64,000 bases of DNA, from contig CM066037.1 of the NCBI GenBank assembly GCA_033557465.1, forward strand, positions 207,141,156 to 207,205,155, read 5' to 3'. The translations under genes and the position numbers were made by a program. Positions 21,865 to 31,410 of the stretch are shown piece by piece. The notes beneath the pieces were generated by a model. The model was not told where the DNA came from. It saw only the letters and a program-made list of their open reading frames with translations, and did not search any database. The DNA is from Ichthyophis bannanicus. Taxonomy: Eukaryota; Chordata; Amphibia; Gymnophiona; Ichthyophiidae. Positions within the stretch are counted from its first letter, which is position 1; every line of letters starts with the position of its first letter.

Positions 21865-22522
21865 TCATAGTGTATCTGGATTTTCAGAACGCCTTTGATA
21901 AGGTCCTTTATGAGAGACTCTTGGCGAAATTAAAAAATCATGGGATAAGAGGCAGTGTACTATTGTGAATCAGGAACTGGTTAAAAGATAGAAAGCAGAC
22001 AGTAGGGCTAAATAGCCAATTTTCCCAATGGAGAAAGGAGAATAGTGGAGTACCCTCGAGATCTGTGCTGGGTCTGCTGCTTTTTAACATATGCATAAAT
22101 AACCTAGACATGGGAATAACAAGTGAGGTGATCAAATTTGCAGATGACACAAAATTATTCAAAGTTGTTGAAATCCAAGAGGATTGTGAAAAATTGCAAG
22201 AGGACCTTGATAAATTGGAAGATTGGACAATCAAATGCCAGATGAAATTTAATGTGGACAAGTGCAAAGTTATGCACCTAGGAAAGAACAACCTAAACTA
22301 TCGTTGCCACGATGCAAGGTTCCACGTTAAGAACCACCACCCATGAAAAAGATTTAGGTGTCATTGTGGATAACTCATTGAAACCCTCCACCCAGTGTGC
22401 AGCAGCAGCCAAGAAAGCAAATAGAATGCTAGAAATCATAAGGAAAGGAATAGAGAATAAAACAAAGGATATTATAATGCCTCTGTATCGTTCCATGATG
22501 CGATTGCACCTTGAATATTGTG
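21865..22522 (+). mobile_element. CR1-gamma piece 7: RT palm and thumb
   Basis: It starts at YLDFQNAFDKV (21870-21905, CR1 YLDFQKAFDKV). It includes LLFNICINNLDMGITSEVIK FADD (about 22140), then KDLGVIVDNSLKPSTQ, RKGIENKTKD and the PLYRSMMRLHLEYCV block. This copy retains the segment deleted from CR1-beta. A stop replaces a Trp codon early (21965). The pogo element enters at TA 22523-22524. Confidence 0.87.
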
Positions 22523-22524
22523 TA

Positions 22525-24218
22525 CCGTATTTTCGCGCATATACCGCGCGCGCTATACACTTTTTTACCTACCGCGCAACCCTCTTGCGCGGTATTTGTG
22601 AAGGCGCGCTATACCGAAACTTTATTACAAGTAACCGATTCCAAAAAAGAGGCCTTACAAGAATATATTGGTTTAAAAATATATTTAATTAATTTTCATC
22701 ATCTGATTCCATAAAACCTTCGAAATCACTCCCCTCATCAACATCATCATTGAAATAATTTAAAACCGTCTGGAGACGCTCTTCCATAACATATGCACTT
22801 TCATCGTCACTCCATTCGACGTTTTCATCATCATCTTCGTCATCACTGCGCACCCGATCCTCGTTCTTATAAACAATCCCGGCTTTTCGGAATCCATTTC
22901 TGATGGTTTCCGGGGATATTTTGTCCCAAGCAGAACACAACCAATTGCAGATTTCCCTTAATGTAGCCCTCTTTAATCGTCCCGATGGAGTGAATTCATG
23001 AATTCCCCGCTGCATCCAATTATCCCACTCTCGTCTGATGAACGTTTTGAATGGGTGATTAACAGCTATATCTAGCGGCTGCAGCTTGCAAGTAAGGCCA
23101 CCCGGTATCACTGCGATATGGGCACCAGCCGAATTAATATAATTTTGCACATTTGTTTCTTTATGGGCAGCCATGGAATCGAAGATCAACAAAGACCTTT
23201 TAAAAAAGAAACCTCCAGGCCTGGCCCTATAACATTTATCAATCCATATTTTCATGACCTCAGAGTCCATCCATCCCTTTTTGTTACAGTGAACAATACC
23301 TTGTGGAAATTTTTCGCGGGGCATGGTTACTCGCTTGAAAATAACCATCGGCTTCAATTTAAGCCCACTCGCTGTGCAACCCAGGACTACAGTGAAGCAA
23401 GCCCTCTCGTGTCCAGTTGTTGTTATTGCGACAGTTTTTGAACCCGAAGCAGCTACAGTCCTGGTTGGTGGAATGTCAAAAGACACAGGAACCTCATCCA
23501 TGTTAATAACATCCATTGCCGAAATGCCGAACTCCGAAATTTCTTTGCTGACAAATGTGCCGAAATCCGCCATCTTTTGTTCCCAGTCATCCGGAATCCT
23601 CTGGCCTACAGTTGTTCTTATTCGCACGGAAAGACCATTCCTCTTCATAAATTTGCAAATCCAGTTGAAACTAGCGTGGAAACTTGAAATTCCTCTTTCA
23701 TTGGCCAGCAGTTTTGCTTTGAATTGAATTGCGATAGTTGAGACAGCTTGATTTTGCTCCCTTCTAGACAGAATCCACTTGTTTAAGTCACTCTCTAGCT
23801 CTGGCCACTTTTCTTTGGGACCCCGACGCGCACGTTTTCGCGGGTTCATCTCCTCTAGCGCCGTTTTCTCCTTTCTCCAGTCGCGAAAGATGACTCACCA
23901 ACATCAAATTCTCTTGCTGCTGCTCTGTTGCTTGTTTCTTCAGCTTTTGCCACAACTTTCAGCTTGAGGTCCGCAGTATAAGACTTGAGTTTAATTCCGG
24001 GCATGATGACTGGATTATAATAGAAGAGATCGCAAAGTTTTTATGTAAGGTAAAATAGAACCGAGGGCCTTTTATACACCCCACAGTGCACTTAACACAT
24101 GCGCGATATACGCGCATGCGCATTATGTGAGAAATTCAATGCAGGACAGGCCGAAAATTGCGCTTTAAATGTGGGTGCGTGTTTTATGTGGGTGCGCGTT
24201 ACATGCGCAAAAATACGG
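22525..24218 (-). mobile_element. Autonomous pogo/Tigger-like transposon, 1694 bp
   Basis: The ends are CCGTATTTTCGCGCATAT (left) and, reversed, CCGTATTTTTGCGCATGTAA (right). They are flanked by TA (22523-22524, 24219-24220). Subterminal regions are unusually CpG-rich: ACCGCGCGCGC, with GCGCGGTA and GCGCGCTATACC repeats at 22540-22615, and several GTGCGCG at 24110-24200. CR1-gamma resumes at 24221. Confidence 0.93.
22689..24004 (-). CDS. Pogo/Tigger-like DDE_1 transposase, one frameshift
   Basis: The main frame (23849-22689, 386 aa) has a CENP-B-type helix-turn-helix region (residues 15-85) and the DDE_1 catalytic core. Catalytic residues are Asp118 in INMDEVPVSFD, Asp224 in LIFDSMAAHK and Asp260 in LQPLD, with 35 residues between the last two. 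A very acidic tail (DDEDDDE near 340) follows. A further N-terminal DNA-binding segment starts at 24004 (MPGIKLKSYTADLKLK, then REFDVGESS). It is joined by a one-base shift near 23885-23890, where RDWRKEKTALEE appears in the main frame. This one base and the position of the Met at 23849 are all that separate it from a full-length protein of about 435 aa. It binds its terminal repeats and cuts at TA. The related MITE lies at 18667. Confidence 0.92.
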
Positions 24219-24220
24219 TA

Positions 24221-24584
24221 CATTTCTAGTCACTGTATCTTAAAAATGATATAGCAGAATTAGAAAAGGTACAGAGAAGAACCACCAAAATGGTAAAGGG
24301 GATGGTAGGATGCCCCTATGAGGAAAGGCTTAAAAGGTTAGGACTCTTCAACTTGGAAAAGAAAAGAAATGGCTGAGGGGAGATGTGATAGAGGTCTATA
24401 AATTAATGAATTGAATGGAATGGATTAACATAGAACAGTTGTTTACACCATCAAAAAGTAGAAATACTAGGGAACATGCAATGAAGTTACAATGTAGCCC
24501 ATTTAAGACTAATAAGGGAAAATATTTTTTCACTCAACGTGTAATCAAACTCTGGAATTCGTTACCGGAGGATGTATTAAAAGC
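24221..24584 (+). mobile_element. CR1-gamma piece 8: ORF2 C-terminus
   Basis: It starts CATTTCTAGTCACTGTATCT and includes [16 protein letters not shown] and the THQRVIKLWNSLPEDVLKA block (24535-24590), the usual CR1 ORF2 end. It stops inside AAAAGC at 24584, where the Ngaro-like element begins. About 200 bp of CR1 3' end is missing here; see 30733-30796 and 42704-42944 for candidates. Confidence 0.85.
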
Positions 24585-25639
24585 TGTAACCGGGTACGGC
24601 GGACATGGTGCTCCGGTCCTTGCCCCACCCCCCTAACTCCTCAACCACCGCCTCCCCCCCCCCCATAATAACCACATCACAACACTTTGGGAATCCAACT
24701 AGTCGCAGCTTTATTAACCATATAACATTATCCAGTAACAAACTAACAACAAGAAAACCTTAATCCGCCGAGTTCCGGCAGCGGAACGAACCCTCACCAG
24801 CCATGTGAGTAGCAAGGTGAGTTCCCCCCGCTTCCGCCGTGAACCGGCCCCAGGCAAATCCATCCCCCCCTCTTCCGGCTTCGCCATATTAGCAAAAGCC
24901 CCGAGGGGTTCTCCGGGTCGGGGGTACCCCACCCCTGCCCTGCGTATTGCCAACGGCTCCGGACCCCGGACACCTCCCCGGATCCCGCCTTCCCCCTCCA
25001 GCTGCAACCCCCCTCCCCCACTCCTGCCCAACCCTCGGGATGGGAGGGTGGGACGCCAGCCACCTTCAAGTTTTCTCCCGGCGACTGACGTCCCGCCAGC
25101 CCGCTCCACCCCCACACTGCCTCTACACCAGTTAACCTGCTCCCCCCATTGGCTCCTGTGCTCCTCACTCACCCGCAAGAGCCAATGGGTTTAAATCCGC
25201 TGCCTGGGCAACGCCGACCTCACTCTTCCCCCACCTCGTGGGCCCTGGACCATGCACCCGCCACCCCCCGGTTATCGGCAGCTAACAAGTACGTGGCCTC
25301 GCGGCCTTTCTGTAACCGGGTACGGCGGACGTGGTGCTCCTGTCCTTGCCCCGCCCCCCCCCCCAACTCCTCAACCCCCCTCCCCTCCAAAATAACCACA
25401 TCACAACACTTTTGGAATCCAACTGGTCGCAGTTCCGGCAGCGGAACGAACCCTCATCAGCCATGTGAGTAGCAAGGTGAGTTCCTCCCGCTTCCGCCGT
25501 GAACTGGCCCCAGGCAAATCCATCCCCCCCTCTTCCGGCTTCGCCATATTATTAGCAAAAGCCCCGAGGGGTTCTCCGGGTCGGGGGTACCCCACTCCCA
25601 CCCTGCGTATTGCCAATGGCTCCGGACCCCAGACACCTC
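24585..25639 (-). repeat. Ngaro-type split direct repeats B2-A2-B1
   Basis: B2 is 24585-24979, A2 is 24980-25310 and B1 is 25311-25639. The two B copies share long near-identical stretches, such as GGTTCTCCGGGTCGGGGGTA. They could be mistaken for LTRs, but they lie together at one end of the element with a unique spacer. They lack a paired LTR at the other end. Confidence 0.72.
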
Positions 25640-26937
25640 CAGGATCCTGCTACAGGCTCAGGGACCCCTGTCCCTGCACCACCCCCAAAAACCAAGCTGC
25701 GACCAGTTACCCCTCCCTGCAACACATGCTCCAAAGCCTCTTGCCAATCGTTCAGGAGCAAATCCACCCCCACAGGGGATAAATGCACTCCGTCTTGCCG
25801 ATATAAGCCGGCACAATCCACATCGACCCAAGGATGCAAAATCTGCCATCCACCCTTCTCACACACCCACCAGCCAATTTGCCGAATAACTTTAATCAAC
25901 CCCTGAGTCCATCTCCGATGTCCCCAGCAAGCAGGCCTTGGAATTATATCCAACCATAATAAAACCACATTATTAAACATTAGCAGCACATCAGCCAAAT
26001 CCCTTTTTGCTGCTCTGATCAGCTGCTTACAGGTCCAGGACCCCAGGTCATTGCCTCCCAAATGCAGCAACAACTATGCTGGCGCCCCCTTTCCACACTC
26101 GTGCAGAGGGGTGCACTGGCAACAATCGAAACGCAGATTCGATATCCACCTTTGCCATCAAACTCCCCGTCCCACATTTCCTCACTAACTCAACTGCGTC
26201 ATCGAAGGATGCATATCGCACCGCACACAACTCCCTTGGGATGTGATCGTTGACAGACAAACCTACCGGGGAGGACAAGCTGTGAATCAGTCGGTACTTT
26301 CTGGGCTCCTTCTTTGGAACAATTCCCAACAGGGAAACTACAAAGTGCGCAAACGGCCGTTCCACAAAAGGCCCGGCTACCCTACCCAATTCCAGCTCCA
26401 CGGCCAGTTTGTCTCTCAAAATATGAACAAAACGCCTCACCGATGAGGAGTTCCGAGCCCCTTCCGCTCTAACCTTCCCCCCTACCGGTATAGTAAATCC
26501 ATACGTAAATCCCCTCTCGAGCACCTCCCTATCCCTTCGCCTCCCGTACCGCCTAAGCCAGGGCCTAAGGCTTCGACCCGTATCGGCGTCGGAGCCAGTC
26601 CCAGTAAGTCCCTACTGCTTAGGGACAGGCAGAGGGCCACCTGAGGCCCCTTTTTTGACACACGTGATTGCGGAATGCCCCCCACCGCATACAGAACAGC
26701 TATGCCGGAACTTGCAATCTGGAAAAGGGTGTGATGCCTTGTTAAACCGCCAACATATGTCCCCTGCCCCTCCTCCGACTGCTCTCTGAGGCACGGAAGC
26801 CCCTCCCACCCGAAAGAGCTGCCCCGTACCTGCTGTAGCCGCCACTCCCCCTTTTGGACCACCTCTTCCCCCAGTGCCCCCTCTGGCTGCCATCTGCGTC
26901 AACCATAAGTTGATATCCTGCGTCCCGCAGGACAACA
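24585..26937 (-). mobile_element. Ngaro-like tyrosine-recombinase retrotransposon, internally deleted
   Basis: On the minus strand the order is gag-like zinc-knuckle (26938-26612), RT N-terminus (26524-26085), a deletion, SGNH hydrolase (26073-25640), then a repeat block. Segment 24585-24979 (B2) is repeated at 25311-25639 (B1). Both start, in plus orientation, TGTAACCGGGTACGGCGGAC, with a 60-bp deletion in B1. The 331 bp between them (24980-25310) would be A2. A B1-A2-B2 3' end is the split-repeat arrangement established for Ngaro elements. A1, most of the RT, RNase H and the recombinase are gone. The right side is cut by a RTE insertion. Confidence 0.75.
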
Positions 26938-26938
26938 A
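25552..26938 (-). pseudogene. Ngaro gag / RT / SGNH hydrolase remains
   Basis: Frame 26938-26612 has a Cys/His cluster, CWRFNKASHPFPDCKFRH then CSVCGGGHSAITC, a gag zinc knuckle of Ngaro/DIRS type. Frame 26524-26048 has VVSLLGIVPKKEPRKYRLIH and MAKVDIESAFRLLPVHP, the fingers and the first catalytic Asp of RT. It breaks right after this block. Frame 26073-25552 has LHLGGNDLG and RQDGVHLSPVGVDLLLND, the Asn and Asp-His blocks of an SGNH hydrolase. The nucleophile block is missing. So a deletion with its junction near 26085 fused the RT start to the middle of the hydrolase. Vertebrate Ngaro elements are known to carry such a hydrolase; its role is unknown. Confidence 0.78.
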
Positions 26939-27745
26939 CTTGTTGTTGTTGTTGTTAAGTGCCGTCGAGTCGGAGTCGACTCATGGGCCCCTCTGGATAG
27001 CTACCCTAAATTGTGTTCAGTCTTCAGTCAGGCGGCTCATTGTTGACAGACTGGTACCCGTAGCTGCTGTTATTGTATCGATCCATCTCATTGCTGGCCT
27101 TCCTCTTTTGCGTTGACCTTCTATCTTGCCAAGCATGATGTCTTTCTCTAATGATGTCTTTCTCTAATAACCCTCATTGTATTTAGTTTCCCCTATTTCG
27201 CCAAGTTATACTTCCTGTTAAATGTAATGACCAGACATATGTAAATTGTCGGATGTTTTTTGTTCAATGTAAACCGCGCTGATGCCTAATAGTGCGGTAT
27301 ATAAGAATTGTTAATAAATAAATAAATAAAATGATCTCTCTCTTCACATGATGTGTCCAACGTATGAAAGTTGAAATCTTGTCATCTGAGCTTCTAAAGA
27401 AAGCTTAGGTTTGATCTCCTCTTGAACCGACTGGTTTGTTCTTCGGGCAGTCCATGGTATACACAGTATTCGCCGCCAGCACCATAATTCAAAGGCATCA
27501 ATTTTCTTCCTCTCTGTCTTTTTCACTGTCCAGCTTTCACATCCATATGATGTTATTGAAAATACCATGGCTTGAACAAGTCAAATCTTTGTATGGAGAG
27601 AGACATCTCTGCTCTTGAGAATCTTATCTAGGTCTTTCATAGCCATTCTGCCAAGGGTAATGCGTCGTTTGATTTCTTGACTGCTTGTTGCTTCTTTATT
27701 GATAGTTGATCCAAGTAGGTTAAAGTCCAGTATTGTCTCAAATCA
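26938..27745 (-). mobile_element. RTE-type LINE, 3' part
   Basis: On the minus strand the 3' end is GACTCCGACTCGACGGCACT followed by TAACAACAACAACAA (26938-26985). Frame 27568-27344 reads SYGCESWTVKKTERKKIDAF and LWCWRRILCIPWTARRTNQS, the RTE RT C-terminal hallmark. 27140-27060 gives MLGKIEGQRKRGRPAMRW. It is interrupted by a plus-strand L2 tail at 27169-27329. The element is 5'-truncated at about 27745. Confidence 0.87.
27169..27329 (+). mobile_element. L2-type 3' tail inserted in the RTE
   Basis: This is a short 3'-end-only insertion with the conserved hairpin ACCGCGCT/AGTGCGGT (27273-27280 and 27291-27298), TATATAAGAATTG and AATAAATAAATAAA. ATGATGTCTTTCTCTA occurs twice just before it (27136-27168). 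AATGAT appears at both sides, a probable target duplication. Confidence 0.82.
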
Positions 27746-28078
27746 CAGGGCTGAGAAGGACACAGCTTCCAAACATATCAGTCCTTTCCATTGATATTAG
27801 TAAAAATTCTTAGCTGGACCGATAGTCACACAGACGATACTGGACTTTGTTTCAATTATTACTGACGGCAGCAAGTGCTGTTTGGTCGGTTTTTTAGGCC
27901 GACATTGGGCCATCTTTAAATTGATTAAAATGGAGGGTTCACTTCGAGAAAGGAAAAGTTTCTTTTCACGGTGAACTATCCAACAAAAAATAGAAGGTAT
28001 CGGGTAGTTTTCTTAGGGGCTACTATTTGGATGGACACTATATAGGGTGATAAATTGGTAGGGGAATCAAGTGTTGGT
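27746..28078. repeat. Penelope-related arm-like repeat, degenerate
   Basis: No gene is seen. The stretch 27945-28020 (AAGGAAAAGTTTCTTTTCAC, then CCAACAAAAAATAGAAGGTA) resembles the arms of the palindromic element at 39079-39797. A further piece of the same repeat lies at 38395-38460. Assignment is tentative. Confidence 0.4.
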
Positions 28079-28929
28079 TGGATACATTTGGAACCCATAG
28101 CAAACCCACCGTATCATAACAGCACTACCGGGACTCACAAAGCACCGAACCCTACCTTTCAAAAAAGCAGCACTGCAAATATTAAACCAATACATCTCAG
28201 AGAATATCAATACATCTTCTAGTGGGGAAAGAGAACAAGTGGCACTGTCAAATAGAAAGTACATGAACAGAATACTTCAGCTCGGTTATACATGCAGAAC
28301 ATAGACCATCACCAAACAAAGAACAAGGGTTCACAATTTAGAAATAGAAAGACAATAATTAAACTGGGAACCCCAAAAGCCAAACTTGGAATGTACAACA
28401 ATACTGGAGAAATAAACTATAAATTAATTTCCTCTTGTACTAAACAAAAACGCAAAGACGTTAGCGATGCACATTTCCCAGAGCTGACATATTCTAGTTA
28501 ATAAATTCAAAATAAAAAAGTATTTTTCTGCCTTTTATTGTTTGGGCATTTTATTTTTCAGTTGCAATTGCTCCAGTCACTTTCTTCTGGTTTCTTCGTG
28601 TCTTCGGCTAACTCTCCATTGTCTGCTGTCCTTTTGTCCTTTCTTCTCTCTTCTAGTTTTTTTTCCATTCTCTCTCTACATCTGATTTAACATACTGATA
28701 TTTTCCTTTTTGCTCTTTCCTCCATTTCTTTCTTTCTTTCTTTTTCATCCACTCAAATTTCACCCTTCCATCCTCAATCCCCACTTACTCTGCTAATACC
28801 CGGCCAATTGTAGTTTTTTCTTCCCTTCCAAACAAAATATCTTTTCCACTCTTCATCCTTACTCCCCCAGACCCATCCCCTTATAGTCCTCCCCCAACAT
28901 CAACTCCCTTCTAGTTCCAGCCCCATCCA

Positions 28930-29209
28930 GCATCTGCTCTTTTCTAGTCCCATTCTCCCAGCCCCCCATCAGCCCATTTCCAGGCCAAGCTCCCCCATCA
29001 GCCCATTTCCATTCCTAGTCCCCCCATCAGCCATTTCCAGTCCTATCCCAGCCCCCCATCAGCCCATTTCCAGTCCAAGCCCTGCATCATCCCATTTCCA
29101 GTCCTATCCTGGCCTCCCCATCAGCCCATTTCCATTCCTAGCCCCACCATCAGCCATTTCATCTTATCCTGACCCCCCCCATCAGCCCATTTCCATTCCT
29201 AACCCCCCC
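28930..29209 (+). repeat. Minisatellite, copy 2 array
   Basis: Units of about 29-31 bp read CCCATCAGCCCATTTCCAGT plus CCTAGCCCC or CCTATCCCAG. They are the same family as 12540-15765. The array is cut by the hAT insertion and resumes at 30337. Confidence 0.85.
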
Positions 29210-30328
29210 TAGGGTTGCCAACTTTTTCACAGAGAAAAACCCGACACCTGTGGCTCGCCATGCTCCACCCATTCTCTGCCCCCAGTCCCACCCCTGCCCC
29301 GCACCACCCCACCCACAAGAATTACCGAGGATTCACTCACACCCCCCCCCCTTAGTGCTGGTTCACTCACCCCCCCTCCCCTCAGTGCTGGTTCACTCAC
29401 TCGCCCCCCCTCCCTGCTGGTTCACTCGCCCACCACCCCTCTCAGTGCTGGTTCACCCACCCCACCCCCCCTCCCTGCTGGTTCACTCGCCCCCCCCCGT
29501 TGCTGGGTCACTCACTCTCCCCCCTCCCCTGCTGGTTCACTCACTCACCCCCCCTCCCCTGCTGGTTCACTCACACCAACCCCCTCCCCTGCTGGTTCAC
29601 TCACACCAACCCCCCTCCCTGCTGGTTCACTCAACCACCCCCCTGTCACTCACTCACCCCCGCCTGCTGGGTCACTCACTCACCCCCTCCCCTGCTGGGT
29701 CACTCACACCAACCCCCCTCCCCTGCTGGTTCACTCACACCCCCACCCCCCTCCCCTGCTGGTTCACTCACACACCCCCCCCCCCCCCGCCCAAGCCGCT
29801 GCTTCTGCTTTGTACAGAGCAGCGGCTGCAATACACTTACTTTGAAAAGTAAAGACAACCTGTGAGGAGCTCTCCGGTTATCGAAGCGCCCGAGGAAGTT
29901 ATGTCTTTGGGGGCGGGCTCCTCACAGGTTGTCTTTCCTTTTCAAATTAACTTTATTGCAGCTAAAGTTAATTTGAAAAGGAAAGACAACCTGTGAGGAG
30001 CTTGCCCCCTATGACATCACTTCCTCGGGCGCTGCGATGACCGGAGGGCTCTTCACACAGTTTGTCTTTACTTTTCAAAGTAAGTGTATTGCAGGCGTTG
30101 CTCTGTACAAAGCAGAAGCAGGGGCTGCACTGCCATGGGGAATCGCGTTCGCGCCGTGGACTTCGGGAGTCGGGAGAAAAGCCGTTTTTTTGCTCTGGCC
30201 ACTCCCAATCTTGCGGCCAGAGCAAAAAAACGGATTTTCAACGGCCGGAATTACATCTGTGCCGGCAGCCGGCCTGGCCATGGAAAAACCGGCCAGGCCG
30301 GCTGAAAACCGGCCGGTTGGCAACCCTA
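29210..30328. mobile_element. Non-autonomous hAT element, 1119 bp
   Basis: The ends are TAGGGTTGCCAAC and its inverse GTTGGCAACCCTA. An 8-bp duplication ACCCCCCC flanks it (29202-29209 and 30329-30336). TIRs starting with YARNG and 8-bp duplications are hAT hallmarks. The interior has a roughly 28-bp tandem repeat (29330-29790, CTGGTTCACTCAC units). A long palindrome (29808-30115) is centred near 29960. A smaller hairpin, GCTCTGGCC/GGCCAGAGC, lies at 30184-30240. There is no transposase gene; proline-rich frames across the repeat are artefacts. Confidence 0.88.
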
Positions 30329-30424
30329 ACCCCCCCATCAGCCATTTCCAATCCTATCCTAGCTCCCACCCCCATCCTGAAGAGCCCTGTGCTTGTCTGA
30401 GCGGTTTACAAGGGAGCCGAGGAT

Positions 30425-30655
30425 GCTCGAGGCCCTGGCTCACCTCTGCACAGTGCTGGAGTGAAGAGCAGCGTGTTCCTTCACTCGTGCTGTATTCATG
30501 TGAAGCCTGCTGAATGCTGGGAAAGGTTAAAGGTCATTTCCTGTTTCCGGGCACTCAGCAGGCTTCACATGAACACAGTGCGAGTGAAGGAACACACTAC
30601 TCTTCACTCCAACGCTGTGCAGAGGTGAGCCGGGGCCTTGGGCATCCCCAGCTCC
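30425..30655. repeat. Palindrome, arms of about 95 bp
   Basis: The left arm (about 30430-30520, GGCTCACCTCTGCACAG to GTGAAGCCTGCTGA) is repeated inverted at about 30550-30650, with a 25-30 bp spacer. It lies at the same place in composite repeat A as the palindrome at 15800-16112 of copy 1. Confidence 0.82.
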
Positions 30656-30732
30656 CTCTGAAGCTGGCCCTGCAAACCCTGCAGCATGAAGTTCGTGGGG
30701 TCCTGTGCGAACAACATTCTCGCACAATGGAC

Positions 30733-30796
30733 AGGCGGCCTTGGAAACAGACTAGGCTTGATAGACCCTGGTCTGACTCAGTATGTTCTTATGTTC
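30733..30796 (+). mobile_element. CR1 3' terminus, probably of CR1-gamma
   Basis: TTGGAAACAGACTAGGCTTG, CTGGTCTGACTCAGTATG and TTCTTATGTTCAT are the last bases of a CR1. CR1-alpha resumes directly after it at 30797, which is what is expected if this is the 3' end of CR1-gamma inserted in CR1-alpha. About 200 bp of CR1-gamma 3' UTR are then missing. Confidence 0.7.
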
Positions 30797-31404
30797 ATCA
30801 GTACTGGGCAAAATAGTAGAAACGATTAAAAAGAACAAAATTAATGAACATATAGATAAACGTGGTTTAACGGTACAAAGCCAGCATGAATTTAGGCAAG
30901 GGAAGTCTTACCTCACCTATCTGCTACATTTCTTTGATGGCATGAATAAACATGGATAAAGAAGAGCTGATTGATATAGTGTATCTTGATTTTCACACAA
31001 AGTCACCCATGAGAGGCTCTTGAGGAAAACATAAAGTCATGAGATAAGAGGCGGTATCCTGCTGTGGATAGGGGAATGGTTAAAAGATAGAAAACAGAGA
31101 GTAGGGCTAAATGGCCAATTTTCTCAATGAATAGTGGAATGGCCCATAGATCTGTACTAAACCCACTGCTCTACTGTTTTTTAACTTATTTATAATTGAC
31201 TAGGAAATTGGAACAGATGAGGTGATCAAATTTACAGATGACATCAAATTATTCAAAGTTGTTAAATCACAAAAGGATTGTGAGAAACTGCAAGAGGACC
31301 TTTAGAAATTGGGAGACTTGAATATTGTGTATCCTCTGACTCCCCCAATAATTTTTGCCCCCTCAAATGACAGATAAAATTTAATGTAGACAATTGCAAA
31401 GTTA
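30797..31404 (+). mobile_element. CR1-alpha piece 4: RT palm
   Basis: It matches CR1-beta from about 7355 (CAGTACTGGGCAAAATAGTA) through the YLDF region (30980-31000) and FADD (ACAGATGACATC, 31230) to AATTGCAAAGTTATGCA (7925-7945 in CR1-beta). It continues piece 3 with only about 8 bp lost at the break. Many stops and small indels make it one of the older CR1 copies here. Confidence 0.8.
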
Positions 31405-31410
31405 TGCATA

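Larger units (their letters stand above)
28079..30732 (+). mobile_element. Composite repeat A, copy 2
   Basis: 28079-28800 matches 11728-12420 of copy 1 almost throughout, for example AAACTGGGAACCCCAAAAGC and the CT-rich block. It then runs into the same minisatellite family (28930-29209 and 30337-30375) and a palindrome (30425-30655). A hAT element interrupts the minisatellite at 29210-30328. The left 210 bp of copy 1 are absent. The palindrome differs in sequence from that of copy 1 but has the same place in the layout. No coding capacity is seen. Confidence 0.6.

Noticed and set aside
21427..21870. A 147-codon frame that might be a gene
   Set aside because: It lies inside GC-rich MITE P2. 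Frames on both strands are open because of composition, with no domain.
24585..25639. Direct repeats as the LTRs of an LTR retrotransposon
   Set aside because: The copies are only 331 bp apart with no internal genes between them. The adjacent proteins are Ngaro-type, so split repeats fit better.
29250..29865. Long proline/serine/histidine-rich frames of 121-200 codons
   Set aside because: They are translations of the 28-bp tandem array inside the hAT element. Open frames occur in more than one phase and carry no domain.
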